The position numbers were made by a program, and so were the translations under genes. A DNA stretch of 64,000 bases from an uncultured Bacteroidales bacterium (GTDB lineage Bacteria; Bacteroidota; Bacteroidia; Bacteroidales; P3), in NCBI GenBank assembly GCA_910586395.1, contig CAJUFX010000007.1, positions 4,517 to 68,516 of the forward strand. Reading direction: 5' to 3'. Shown here piece after piece: positions 33,245 to 42,114 of this stretch. Position 1 is the first letter of the stretch. Each line of letters begins with the position of its first letter. The notes under the pieces were generated by a model that worked only from the letters and a program-made list of their open reading frames with translations, was not told where the DNA came from and ran no database searches.

Positions 33245-33704
33245 CGGCGATCTCCTTGCGGTTTGTCCAACTCAGGGCTGGACGGCACATTTTCTTTATA
33301 ATCTGATAGTGCGCTTTCAAATGCTCGCGGACGATGTTATTGACAAGGTCTTGCATGGCTATGCCGGCGCAGGAACTGATGAAACGGAGGTCATAGCCAA
33401 GGTCTTTGTTGAGCGACACCCGCAGTATGCCATCGTTTTTGGGGATGGAGGGGTTTTTGACCAGGTAAATCTCTTTATACTTGTCATAAGTCTCGCAAAG
33501 CAGCCGGTCACCGCCGTTTGCCGATTTCGTACTTTTGGCCGGCGTAGCCGGTTTGGGCAATGGCTCTTGTTCTGTCAATGCGTTTTGAGGGACGTCTTCG
33601 GCGGGTTGGACGGGTATGTCAAGCGCACTGCGGTTCATCTTTGCCAAAAGATCCGACATGTCGCCGGCCCTTAATTTGTTTTCTTTTTCTTTCTTAGCTG
33701 GCAT
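33237..33704 (-). CDS. traB: DUF3408-family conjugation protein (TraB/TraC-like)
   Basis: 155 residues. A disordered N-terminal half is followed by a ribbon-helix-helix-like domain: ILRVSLNKDLGYDLRFISSCAGIAMQDLVNNIVREHLKAHYQIIK, the DUF3408 signature. It overlaps the ParA-like gene by 34 bp, which suggests the two proteins act as a pair like ParA and an RHH ParB-like partner. The gene letter is by position only. Confidence 0.75.
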   Translation of the reverse strand: MPAKKEKENKLRAGDMSDLLAKMNRSALDIPVQPAEDVPQNALTEQEPLPKPATPAKSTKSANGGDRLLCETYDKYKEIYLVKNPSIPKNDGILRVSLNKDLGYDLRFISSCAGIAMQDLVNNIVREHLKAHYQIIKKMCRPALSWTNRKEIADE

Positions 33705-34447
33705 AATTCGATGATTTCATTGGTTAATGAGTCTATCTTGAGTTCTGTGGCCGAAGTATCCGACATGGGCAACAGGGTACTCCGGCAGATGGCCGAGTAG
33801 TCGCCCGGCTCCTTGCCGAAGCGGACGGAACGGGGAATGATGGTTTCGAGAAAGACCATGCCGGCTTTGGCAAACGGCTCCATATATTGTTCGACGAGAG
33901 TCTTGCCGTTGCTGCGGGCATCAACTTGCGTGAAGAAATAGCGGACTGCCTTGAGTTTGCAGCGGGTGGCAAAACGGGTCTTAAGTTCATTGAGCAGAAA
34001 TTGGAACGACAGGGAGCTCTCGATGACGACCCGGTCGGGGATTACCGGCACAAAGACATATTCTATCTCCAATAATGTATTGAGTACTTCCATTTGATTG
34101 ACGCTACCGGGTAAGTCCACCATAATGGCGTCCACACCCGAAGTGGAGATACTGCCGAGTAAGTTCTCCAGATTGCCGTAGTGGTCTTTGTCCAAACGGA
34201 AGATGGGGTACATGCCGAAACTCTTTTCCGAATAGTAGTTGTTGCAAAGATCTTGAAGGCGTGTCTGAGCCTCCACGGCTTTTTTCTCGCGCTCACGGAG
34301 GGCGTAGAGGCTGTTTTGCGGATAGTCGGCATCCACCGCCAGACAGCGGATATCGCATTTGTAGTGCAGCAGGCTTGCTACCATGGTGGTAAGGGTCGTT
34401 TTACCGACACCTCCCTTTTGGGTTGCAATGGCTATTGTGGTTGGCAT
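33671..34447 (-). CDS. traA: ParA-family ATPase TraA
   Basis: 258 residues with the deviant Walker A at 9-17 (QKGGVGKTT) and the Walker B-like AIMVDLPGSVNQ. ParA ATPases position DNA or complexes; in CTns TraA heads the tra operon. It may place the element or transfer machine at the pole. It starts the long minus-strand operon, and its promoter overlaps an inverted repeat at 34465-34481. Confidence 0.9.
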   Translation of the reverse strand: MPTTIAIATQKGGVGKTTLTTMVASLLHYKCDIRCLAVDADYPQNSLYALREREKKAVEAQTRLQDLCNNYYSEKSFGMYPIFRLDKDHYGNLENLLGSISTSGVDAIMVDLPGSVNQMEVLNTLLEIEYVFVPVIPDRVVIESSLSFQFLLNELKTRFATRCKLKAVRYFFTQVDARSNGKTLVEQYMEPFAKAGMVFLETIIPRSVRFGKEPGDYSAICRSTLLPMSDTSATELKIDSLTNEIIELCQLRKKKKTN

Positions 34448-34464
34448 ATTTGTGGAATGATTTG

Positions 34465-34481
34465 TAATGCAAAATTACATG
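34465..34481 (-). promoter_or_regulatory. traA promoter overlapping an inverted repeat
   Basis: TGTAAT (34465-34470), GCAAA, ATTACA (34476-34481) form an inverted repeat. The plus-strand CAAAATTA at 34472-34479 reads TAATTTTG on the minus strand, a -7 box 25 bp before the traA ATG. A repressor bound here would block the whole tra-fibre operon. The half-site TGTAAT resembles that of the 9545-9560 palindrome. Confidence 0.55.
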
Positions 34482-35163
34482 TCGTTTTTTGTAATTCATA
34501 ATTTTTTTATCTTATATTTGTGCTTGTTTTGCATGTGTAATTGTTGGATTTACGATGATATGTTTCGCAATAAGCTGTCATACCTTAAGTTACAAATGTA
34601 TCTCATATTGAGAATATACAATTACAAAAGTGCGGTTTTTCTGTCTTGGGGGCGGCTTTCTGCCTTTAAAAGTACCCCGGACGGTGCTTTTAAGGGCGTT
34701 TTTGCACCTTTAAAAGGCCGTTTTGGGGCGTTTCTGCCCATGCGTTTTTCCGATTCTGTACGTTTGGACACTTCGACACGCGGAACTGCGCACCTCTTTC
34801 TTCGTGGTCCTGCACCGGCGGCTCTCTACGGCTCTAAGGCTGTCCCGTTCCATGGCTTTACGGCTACAGATACCCGTGTACGTCCGGCATTGGCGCACAT
34901 GGTGCTACCTACCTATATAAATAGGGCGGCTCGTACACGGCTCACACCTACATATTATAGTAAGGCGGCAGAGACCTTTGTACGCGCTATTCATGGCGTT
35001 ACGTACACAGCTACATCGGACAATATGGTGGTGGAATACGTGGCGGAGGAAACACACCGCCCCGTATCGGTTTGCCAACAAGGTATTGCGTATATAAAGA
35101 CATACTTCACAAGGTTTTTTGCCCGCGCTGTTCCGTGGCTCTGTGGTTATGGCTGTCGTTTGG

Positions 35164-35335
35164 TTTTGTACAAATCGCCATTTGTACAAAACGCCACAAC
35201 GCCACTTCCCGGCCCTTTTCGCAACGGCAAGATGTGTTTTTGTACGCACAAAACTGACGTTTCGGGCGTACAAAAACCATCTTGCCACCCTTGCGCAGGG
35301 TGGACGGCGGGGATATTGGCTCCCAAGTCGCCAAT
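35164..35335. other. Candidate origin of transfer (oriT): four consecutive inverted repeats
   Basis: (1) TTTTGTACAAAT-CGCC-ATTTGTACAAAA, 35164-35191, perfect. (2) GGCAAGATG plus GTTTTTGTACGC (35226-35247) with GCGTACAAAAAC plus CATCTTGCC (35266-35286), one bulged nt. (3) CCACCCT-TGCGC-AGGGTGG, 35285-35303. (4) ATTGGC ... GCCAAT, 35315-35335. They lie just upstream of mobA/mobB, where CTn oriTs normally sit. The nick site cannot be placed from sequence alone. Confidence 0.6.
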
Positions 35336-35377
35336 AAAAGACATAAGCATTTGATAACAAATAAATTGATATACGAA

Positions 35378-35779
35378 ATGAGTAGGGCGATTAAGGTAAG
35401 ACGCTGCTATGTGCGGCTCTCGGAAGAAGACTACGCGGAAATCGCAAAACGGGCGGCTCTTTACACTAACGGAAATATAAGCCGCTATATAACGCAAATC
35501 GCTACGACGGGAGAGGTCAAAGTGGTGACAAAAGAACCGCGCTTTTCGGCGCTTGCTGTACCTATGTTCGACTTCATCCAACAATACAAGAAGATAGGCG
35601 TCAATTACAATCAAGTGGTACACTCCATCAACACGATGAAACTGACGGAAAAAAGCGACATCGTCATCAACGCTTTGGATAGCCTCTCGGAACGTACCGA
35701 CCGCCTTATAGAAATAACGCAACAGGTCAAGAAACTTTTTGAAGAACACAGGCAGGAGGACAGCCGACATGGTCATTAA
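35378..35779 (+). CDS. mobA: Mobilization accessory protein MobA (ribbon-helix-helix)
   Basis: 133 residues from ATG 35378. RRCYVRLSEEDYAEIAKRAALYTNGNISRYITQIATTGEVKVV is the RHH/MobC-type DNA-binding part, and the rest is helical (FDFIQQYKKIGVNYNQVVHSINTMK). It binds oriT and helps the relaxase. The frame is open to 35282, but the earlier codons lie in the oriT hairpins. It overlaps mobB by 11 bp. Confidence 0.85.
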   Translation: MSRAIKVRRCYVRLSEEDYAEIAKRAALYTNGNISRYITQIATTGEVKVVTKEPRFSALAVPMFDFIQQYKKIGVNYNQVVHSINTMKLTEKSDIVINALDSLSERTDRLIEITQQVKKLFEEHRQEDSRHGH

Positions 35780-37115
35780 GATAAGCAAGGCCGACAACAT
35801 CGGAGGGGTGGTCGGTTACAATATGGATAAGGTGGAGGAGCATGAAGCCGCTCTGCTTGATTCATGGCGGATACCGGTAGCGTATTCCAAAGATGGCCTG
35901 CCGTACAAACAGGAGATGGTGCAGGCCTTCCAGGAACGGGCCGAACTCAACTGCCGGGTCAAGAAGAGCATCACGCACATATCCCTCAATCCCGACCCGG
36001 ACGATCATCCCTCCGACGAACAACTCGCCGCCATGGGAAGCGCCCTCTTGGAGAGATTGGGCTACGGCGACCAACCCTATATCATGGTCAAGCATACCGA
36101 CATATCCAGGCATCATCTCCATATCGTGGTATCCAATATCAATGAAAAAGGGGAAAAGATACGCGACAGCTTTGAAAAGTACCGCTGCAATGCCATCAGG
36201 CGGGAACTTGAGCAGGAATACAACCTTAAAAAGGCAGAAGAGGCACGGCGGCGGCAAGACGAAGAAAAGCGCATGGCCACCGTTACGGATGCCTTGCGGC
36301 GGAAAATCGACGGCGTCAAGGCTGGCTATACTTACGGCACTTATAACGACTTCAGGACCCTATGTGAGCTGGCGGGCCTCAACATCATAGAGAACCCTCA
36401 GGAAGATGGAGGGGCCGGTTTGTCTTATGCCCTCTCGGACAATGGGGACAATGGGTGTGAAATGCCGACGCCGCCGGTGCCGGCCGCACAACTCGGCAAG
36501 GAGTACGGATATGAGGCTATCTGTGCTCAGGCCAAAGAAAATGCCGACCGGGTGGCGACCGTCGCCGCCAAGCCGTCCTTGCGTAAAATCCTGTGGAAGA
36601 TGCAGCACATGGAGAACCTTGCCGCCCTGCACAACAGCCTTTATAAACTTAACCTCACGCTGGTGTTTCGCCGCACCGTGCAGGGACGGGTCTATGGCTG
36701 TACTGTTATTGACAACAAAAACAAGGCCATCATGTCGGCCTCCGATATACACCGTAGCCTCTCGGCCAAGGGCTGGCAGAAGTTCTTCCCGGGCGAAGGG
36801 GATGGCGTCGCTTCATTTACCGCCGTGGGACGGAACCCGGGTGAGATCCTGGCCAAGTATGCCGAACGGGAGGCGCACCGGCAGCGGGCGGAACCGGCCA
36901 TGGACAAGGCACCTGTCCTCGGCCGTACCGCAGGGACTGCCCGCATGGCCCCAACGCGGACCGCACTCGGCAATATGCTTTCGCCATCAACCGCCGCACC
37001 CAACCGTGCGGGCGGAAAGGTCGCCCACCAGGAAAAGGCCAATACATGGTATCGGGGCGACGAAGATGAGGATGAGGAGGAAAGGAAACGCCGACGGCTG
37101 AAACAGTTCGACTAA
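35769..37115 (+). CDS. mobB: Relaxase MobB
   Basis: 448 residues from ATG 35769. It has a Tyr in GGVVGYNMDKVEEHEA (Y17), ITHISLNPDPDD, and the metal-binding HxH in HTDISRHHLHIVVSNI (about 109-124), as in CTnDOT-family relaxases. It nicks oriT, stays bound to the 5' end and is led to the coupling protein. A basic C-terminal region (from about 170) binds DNA or the T4SS. Confidence 0.92.
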   Translation: MVIKISKADNIGGVVGYNMDKVEEHEAALLDSWRIPVAYSKDGLPYKQEMVQAFQERAELNCRVKKSITHISLNPDPDDHPSDEQLAAMGSALLERLGYGDQPYIMVKHTDISRHHLHIVVSNINEKGEKIRDSFEKYRCNAIRRELEQEYNLKKAEEARRRQDEEKRMATVTDALRRKIDGVKAGYTYGTYNDFRTLCELAGLNIIENPQEDGGAGLSYALSDNGDNGCEMPTPPVPAAQLGKEYGYEAICAQAKENADRVATVAAKPSLRKILWKMQHMENLAALHNSLYKLNLTLVFRRTVQGRVYGCTVIDNKNKAIMSASDIHRSLSAKGWQKFFPGEGDGVASFTAVGRNPGEILAKYAEREAHRQRAEPAMDKAPVLGRTAGTARMAPTRTALGNMLSPSTAAPNRAGGKVAHQEKANTWYRGDEDEDEEERKRRRLKQFD

Positions 37116-37172
37116 ATGACACCACCCGTCCGATAAACTGAATATGAACCATAAAACGGAACGCCGATAGAT

Positions 37173-39191
37173 ATGCAAGAGGGAACCAATGAACAGACGC
37201 TTGTCAAGTATATGGGGGCGTTGAGGACCATAGCCGGGGCCTTTCTGCTCATGCACCTTTATTACTTCGCTTTCCCGCTGTGGAAAGCCGTAGGCTTATG
37301 GCATCCGGTGGCCAATCAGATACTCTATAGGTTCCAGACCGCCTACGGTATGTATTCCACTACATGGCCGACCAAGATGCTGTGTTTCCTCTTCCTCGCT
37401 CTCAGTTGTCTCGGAACGCGGGGCAAAAAGGATGAAAATATCACGTGGAAAAGCGTGCTCTGGCCGCTGATCTTCGGCGGCATCCTCTATTTCGGCAGCG
37501 GCCTCTTCTTTATAGGTCCTTTTTCCTACAGGCTGTCACTCTGGGGCTATGCCCTTTATGGCGGCATTACCGTTACCGGCTTTATCCTGCTACTTAAAGG
37601 CGGCATATTGGCCTCCCGTATGCTGGGCAATAAACTCCTTAAAGACGTCTTCAACATCGAAAACGAGAGTTTCGATCAGACCAGGGTCAAGATGGAGAAC
37701 GAGTATTCAATCAATATCCCTACCAAATTCTATTACCAAAAGCAGTGGAACGATGGTTGGATTAACGTCGTCAATCCATTCCGCGCCACTATGGTATTGG
37801 GAACGCCGGGCTCGGGAAAGTCGTTCGACGTCATCAACCCCTCCATCAAGCAGGGCATAGAGAAGGGCTACGCGATGTATATCTATGATTACAAGTTTCC
37901 AACCCTGAGTATGATAGCGATTAACCACTATCGTCTCCATCCGCACGGCTACAAGACCGCCCCGAAGGTCTATATCCTCAATTTCGACGACCCGCGCCGG
38001 TCGCACCGATGCAACCCCATCAACCCGCGCATGATGACCGACATGACCGATGCCTATGAGGCCGCCTACACCATCATGCTCAACCTTAACAAGACCTGGA
38101 TCCAAAAGCAGGGCGACTTCTTCGTTGAGTCGCCTATCACGCTGGTCACGGCCATCATTTGGTTCTTGAAGATATACAAGGACGGCTTGTACTGCACTTT
38201 TCCGCACGTGATTCAACTTCTTAACGTGCCTTACACCAAACTCTTTCCCATCCTGATGAGTTACGGTGAGCTGGAAGCCTACCTCTCACCGTTCATGAAC
38301 GCCTGGCAGGGAAACGCACAAGACCAGTTGCAGGGGCAGTTGGCCTCCGCCCAGATACCTCTTTCGCGGATGTCTTCCCCACAACTCTATTGGGTCATGA
38401 GCGGCGATGACTTCACGCTCGACCTTAACAATCCGGCCGAACCCAAGATACTCTGCGTGGGCAACAACCCCGACCGGCAGAATATCTACGGCGCCGCCCT
38501 CGGCCTCTATAACAGCCGTATCGTCAAACTCATCAATAAAGAAAATCAACTCAAGTCGTTCGTTATCATAGACGAGTTGCCTACCATCTATTTTAAGGGG
38601 CTTGACAACCTTATTGCCACCGCCCGTAGCAACAAGGTGGCCACCTTGTTGGGCTTTCAGGACTTTGCTCAGTTGCAGCGCGACTACGGCGACAAGGAGG
38701 CCAGGGTGATTCAGCAGACGGTGGGCAACATTTTTTCGGGGCAGGTTGTGGGCGAGACCGCCAAATGGCTCTCCGAACGCTACGGCAAGGTGTTGCAGAA
38801 ACGGCAGAGTATCTCAATCAACAAACAGGACACCTCCACCTCCATTTCCACGCAGATGGACTCCTTGATTCCGGCCTCCAAGATCGCCAACCTCTCGCAG
38901 GGTACATTCGTGGGCTCTGTGGCCGATAATTTCGGTGAGGAGATAGAGCAGAAGACGTTTCATGCCAAGATAATTGTGGATGTTAAGGCGATCAAGGCTG
39001 AGGAAAAACTTTATCAGAAAATCCCGGTCATCACCGACTTTACCGACAGGGACGGCAACGACCATATGGAGGATATGATTAAGGAAAACTACAAGCGGAT
39101 TGTGGCCGAGACCAAGCGGCTGGTTGAGGATGAGTTGGCGCGTATCGCCGCCGACCCCGACCTCTGCCACCTCTTGGAGTCGGCGGAGTAG
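37173..39191 (+). CDS. mobC: Type IV coupling protein MobC (VirD4-like)
   Basis: 672 residues. Four N-terminal membrane helices are followed by Walker A GTPGSGKSFDV at about 210 and Walker B FVIIDELPTIYFKGLDNLIATARSNKVATLLGFQDFAQL. It links the relaxosome to the mating channel and also selects protein substrates. It follows mobB by 57 bp in the same direction. Confidence 0.95.
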   Translation: MQEGTNEQTLVKYMGALRTIAGAFLLMHLYYFAFPLWKAVGLWHPVANQILYRFQTAYGMYSTTWPTKMLCFLFLALSCLGTRGKKDENITWKSVLWPLIFGGILYFGSGLFFIGPFSYRLSLWGYALYGGITVTGFILLLKGGILASRMLGNKLLKDVFNIENESFDQTRVKMENEYSINIPTKFYYQKQWNDGWINVVNPFRATMVLGTPGSGKSFDVINPSIKQGIEKGYAMYIYDYKFPTLSMIAINHYRLHPHGYKTAPKVYILNFDDPRRSHRCNPINPRMMTDMTDAYEAAYTIMLNLNKTWIQKQGDFFVESPITLVTAIIWFLKIYKDGLYCTFPHVIQLLNVPYTKLFPILMSYGELEAYLSPFMNAWQGNAQDQLQGQLASAQIPLSRMSSPQLYWVMSGDDFTLDLNNPAEPKILCVGNNPDRQNIYGAALGLYNSRIVKLINKENQLKSFVIIDELPTIYFKGLDNLIATARSNKVATLLGFQDFAQLQRDYGDKEARVIQQTVGNIFSGQVVGETAKWLSERYGKVLQKRQSISINKQDTSTSISTQMDSLIPASKIANLSQGTFVGSVADNFGEEIEQKTFHAKIIVDVKAIKAEEKLYQKIPVITDFTDRDGNDHMEDMIKENYKRIVAETKRLVEDELARIAADPDLCHLLESAE

Positions 39192-39233
39192 GCTTACAAT
39201 CATACATTATAATTGTACTAAAATAATTTGAAA

Positions 39234-39848
39234 ATGAGGAATATACTTGATGAACGGTTTGACGAGGAATTGGTTCGGCAAGCAAGAGGAACGTTACCGC
39301 GAGGACACGTATATCGTTTCGGTTATCCGAGTGCGATATTGTTGGGCGCGGGTCTGCCGAACCTTCCTATAGAAATGACGGCGAGCCGTTTGGCGGAGAA
39401 ATCCCTGCAGGAAAATCATCCATTCGATTTATTGGAGGTAAGGGGCCTCGTATCGGCGATACAATGTCCCCTGGTGGTCTTTCGCAGCGCAACCCGTATG
39501 GATAGTTACGTTGTAATGACGGAAATAAGGCATGGCGGAGAGAATTTCGTGGCGGCAATCCATGCGAATCAGCGCAAGGGCAGACTGGAAGTCAATACAA
39601 TCCGCAGTGTCTATCCGAAATTCAATAAGTTGATAGCGAATTGGATAGTGGAAAGCCTCGTGGAATATGCCGATAAAGAAAAAATGGTTGAATGGCTTTC
39701 CAAACAGCGGTCTAATTCCGCTGACGTTAGAAAACTATTCAACCATGCGGCAAAGATAATACAAACTTTCGAGAATCCAAAGGTTTTGCCGGATGTGGAA
39801 GCGGAAAAGACGGCCCGTCCGAAAAAAAATCACGGATTTCAACTCTGA
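39234..39848 (+). CDS. MuF-C/PBECR-like domain protein (BECR-fold nuclease-like)
   Basis: 204 residues from ATG 39234 (a TTG two codons earlier is in frame). ASRLAEKSLQENHPFDLLEVRGLVSAIQCPLVVFRSATRMDSYVVMTEIRHGGENFVAAIHANQRKG and NTIRSVYPKFNKLIANWIVE resemble the MuF C-terminal and PBECR domains, which have the BECR RNase fold. Such domains occur in phage and conjugative toxins. Placed just after the coupling protein gene, it may be carried to the recipient. The family match is by memory of the motif order. Confidence 0.6.
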   Translation: MRNILDERFDEELVRQARGTLPRGHVYRFGYPSAILLGAGLPNLPIEMTASRLAEKSLQENHPFDLLEVRGLVSAIQCPLVVFRSATRMDSYVVMTEIRHGGENFVAAIHANQRKGRLEVNTIRSVYPKFNKLIANWIVESLVEYADKEKMVEWLSKQRSNSADVRKLFNHAAKIIQTFENPKVLPDVEAEKTARPKKNHGFQL

Positions 39849-39849
39849 A

Positions 39850-40443
39850 ATGCATGCGGAAATGAAAAATAATCGTACATTTGCAGTGCATTCCATCAGA
39901 AACGGCAGGTATGGTAGCCTGCAAGACGTAGCGGGCATTTTTTATGTCCCGACGCTACGTGTACGGTACGGTTCTGTAACCCCTTGTGGAGCGTTAATGC
40001 GCCCACTGCCGTTTCATCGGTGGAATGCAAAGGGAAGTGCAGAACCTTTTTTTATTTCTGCACCACAGACTTTTTTGACAGGCATGCATTCCCCTGGCGA
40101 AAAACGTTTGCCCAGGCGTGGCGTATCCGCGCCGGCGAACCGTCCTACCCACGAAACGGGTCCGTCATCGGTTTCTCCCTCTGCGGAGAAAGTACGCGCT
40201 TTGCTGGAACAGCTTCTGTTGCAGTTCCCGGCCACTACGTGTATCAATCTGTTGTTTACCGCCATCGAGGCGCATATCCACCGGACGCATTTGCTTTTCG
40301 GACAGGACGGGAAATGGGGCGAAGTGCTCGACGGGGATCTTGTCGGCGATATCGCCGCCCTCTCCGCCATCGGCCGCACCCTCTGCGAAGCCCTTATCCT
40401 CGTCGAAAACGAAATCCAAACAACGAAAGAAAAGGAGGCGTAA
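39850..40443 (+). CDS. Conserved ICE protein of unknown function, start uncertain
   Basis: The C-terminal part (about 100 residues: EKVRALLEQLLLQFPATTCINLLFTAIEAHIHRTHLLFG to EALILVENEIQ) is a plausible helical domain found in ICE accessory blocks. The N-terminal part, YVPTLRVRYGSVTPCGALMRPLPFHRWNAKGSAEPFF, has odd composition and overlaps two DNA hairpins (39905-39960). It may be a structured leader; ATG 40084 (MHSPGEK) is an alternative start. It ends 1 nt before the methyltransferase gene. Confidence 0.5.
   Translation: MHAEMKNNRTFAVHSIRNGRYGSLQDVAGIFYVPTLRVRYGSVTPCGALMRPLPFHRWNAKGSAEPFFISAPQTFLTGMHSPGEKRLPRRGVSAPANRPTHETGPSSVSPSAEKVRALLEQLLLQFPATTCINLLFTAIEAHIHRTHLLFGQDGKWGEVLDGDLVGDIAALSAIGRTLCEALILVENEIQTTKEKEA
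39905..39960 (+). other. Two adjacent hairpins at the start of the methyltransferase operon
   Basis: GCAGG (39905-39909) pairs with CCTGC (39918-39922). ACGTAGCG (39926-39933) pairs with CGCTACGT (39953-39960), with T-rich sequence in the loop. They lie between the MuF-C-like gene and the methyltransferase block and could act as an attenuator or RNA control element. Confidence 0.45.
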
Positions 40444-40444
40444 G

Positions 40445-42106
40445 ATGAAAGATAACAATCGGATTATGGCGGGGAACAGCAAGAATATCAAACTGCTGTA
40501 TATAGACCTATTCTGCGGAGCCGGCGGCACGAGTACCGGAGTGGAATCCGCGAGGATCGACGGCAAGCGGTGCGCCAAGGTAATTGCCTGTGTCAATCAT
40601 GACAAGAACGCCATCGCCAGCCATGCCGCCAATCATCCCGACGCGCTGCACTTCACCGAGGATATACGCACGCTTGAACTTTCCCCCTTGAAGAATCACG
40701 TTGAGAAATGCCGGCGTCGCTATCCCGGCGCTTTGGTCGTTCTGTGGGCCTCGCTCGAATGCACAAATTTCAGCAATGCAAAAGGAGGACAGCCACGCGA
40801 TGCGGACAGCCGCACCCTCGCCGAACACCTCTTCCGGTATATTGAGGCGATAAACCCGGATTACATTCAAATTGAAAATGTAAAGGAGTTTATGTCTTGG
40901 GGTGATATGGACGAACATGGCAAACCTATCTCGCGGGACAAAGGCAAGTCCTACGTCCGCTGGTGTAACAAGGTGCGCAGGTACTGCTACGATTATGATT
41001 ACAGGATTCTCAACGCTGCCGATTTCGGAGCCTATACAATGCGCACACGCTTTTTCGGAATCTTTGCGAAAAGGGGGCTTCCTGTCGTTTGGCCGGAACA
41101 GACCCACGGCAAGAAAGCGGTGGACAACGGCTTGTTCGGATCGCTGCCCAAATGGAACGCTGTCAAGGAGGTGCTTGACTTCGAGGATGAGGGCAAGAGT
41201 ATATTCGGACGCAAGAAGCCGTTGTCGGAGCAAACCCTCACACGCCTCTATGCAGGGCTTATCAAGTTTGTGGCCGGTGGTAAGGATGCCTTCCTGGTGA
41301 AGTACAACTCGATGAGCAAAAATGGAAAGTATGTCCCGCCGTCAATCGATGACCCTTGTCCGACAATCGCGGCTCAGCATCGTCTTGGCTTGGCCAAGGT
41401 GCATTTCCTCTCCAAGCAGTTCAGCGGAGATCCGGATGGCAAGAATATATCGGTCGAAGGACCGGCGGGCACAATCACTACAAAAGATCACCATGCCTTC
41501 ATCACGGTCCATTATGGCAACGGGTACAACCGTTCAATAGAAGAACCCGCCCCAACCCTTACCACGAAAGACAAGCTTGCGCTGGTGACCACACGGTTCA
41601 TCGACATGCAGTACGGCAACGGAAACCCCGTCAGTGTCGAGGGGCCGGCCCCGGCCATTACGACCAATCCGAAACACCATCTGGTAACATGCAAGCCGGC
41701 ATTTCTTATGAATCCGCAGTATTCCAGTGCGGGCGGTTCGGTCGATGATCCCTGCTTCACCTTGATCGCGCGCATGGACAAGCGGCCACCGTATCTTGTC
41801 CAGGCCAGACCGGGACAGCCCTCCATCGCCATCGATTCTTCGGACAGCCGCATGATGCGGAAGATAAAGGAGTTCATGGCGATGTATGGCCTCGGTGATG
41901 TCATGTTCCGGATGCTCCGGGAGATGGAGTTGAAACTCATCATGGGCTTTCCGAAGGAATATGTACTGGTCGGCACGCAGGGCGAGCGTAAGAAGTATAT
42001 CGGAAACGCTGTTGAAGTAACGATTGCGCGGGCATGGTGTGAGGCCCTGTGTGTTGCCATAGCGATAGCAAGGAGTGGCAAACACAAACAATGCGTGGCG
42101 GCATAG
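40445..42106 (+). CDS. DNA (cytosine-5) methyltransferase, orphan
   Basis: 553 residues from ATG 40445; the longer frame upstream is a shadow. Motif I is YIDLFCGAGGTSTG. The catalytic Cys is in WASLECTNFSNAKGG (EC in place of the usual PC), and motif VI is IQIENVKEF. The target-recognition part has repeated blocks of the form SVExPAPTxTTKDxxALV. It ends GERKKYIGNAVEVTIARAW. No restriction enzyme gene is near, so it probably protects the element against host restriction. Confidence 0.85.
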   Translation: MKDNNRIMAGNSKNIKLLYIDLFCGAGGTSTGVESARIDGKRCAKVIACVNHDKNAIASHAANHPDALHFTEDIRTLELSPLKNHVEKCRRRYPGALVVLWASLECTNFSNAKGGQPRDADSRTLAEHLFRYIEAINPDYIQIENVKEFMSWGDMDEHGKPISRDKGKSYVRWCNKVRRYCYDYDYRILNAADFGAYTMRTRFFGIFAKRGLPVVWPEQTHGKKAVDNGLFGSLPKWNAVKEVLDFEDEGKSIFGRKKPLSEQTLTRLYAGLIKFVAGGKDAFLVKYNSMSKNGKYVPPSIDDPCPTIAAQHRLGLAKVHFLSKQFSGDPDGKNISVEGPAGTITTKDHHAFITVHYGNGYNRSIEEPAPTLTTKDKLALVTTRFIDMQYGNGNPVSVEGPAPAITTNPKHHLVTCKPAFLMNPQYSSAGGSVDDPCFTLIARMDKRPPYLVQARPGQPSIAIDSSDSRMMRKIKEFMAMYGLGDVMFRMLREMELKLIMGFPKEYVLVGTQGERKKYIGNAVEVTIARAWCEALCVAIAIARSGKHKQCVAA

Positions 42107-42114
42107 TTTGAAAT

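Larger units (their letters stand above)
34448..35377. other. 930-bp region without a credible gene, rich in inverted repeats (oriT/regulatory region)
   Basis: It separates divergent traA and mobA. Besides the traA promoter it has a plus-strand TATATTTG box (34513-34520) and a TCTCA-TAT-TGAGA repeat (34601-34613). An imperfect repeat, CCTTTAAAAGTACC and GGTGCTTTTAAGG, spans 34663-34695, and four close inverted repeats lie at 35164-35335. A 295-codon open frame crosses it, but its product is low in normal composition and unlike anything known, so I do not call it. Confidence 0.6.

Noticed and set aside
34467..35354. 295-codon open frame on the plus strand between traA and mobA
   Set aside because: It crosses the traA promoter and all oriT inverted repeats, has no recognisable domain and odd composition; open by chance in structured DNA.
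40118..40444. N-terminal extension of the C5 methyltransferase frame
   Set aside because: Ser/Arg-rich shadow of the 39850-40443 gene; the normal start is the ATG at 40445, right before motif I.
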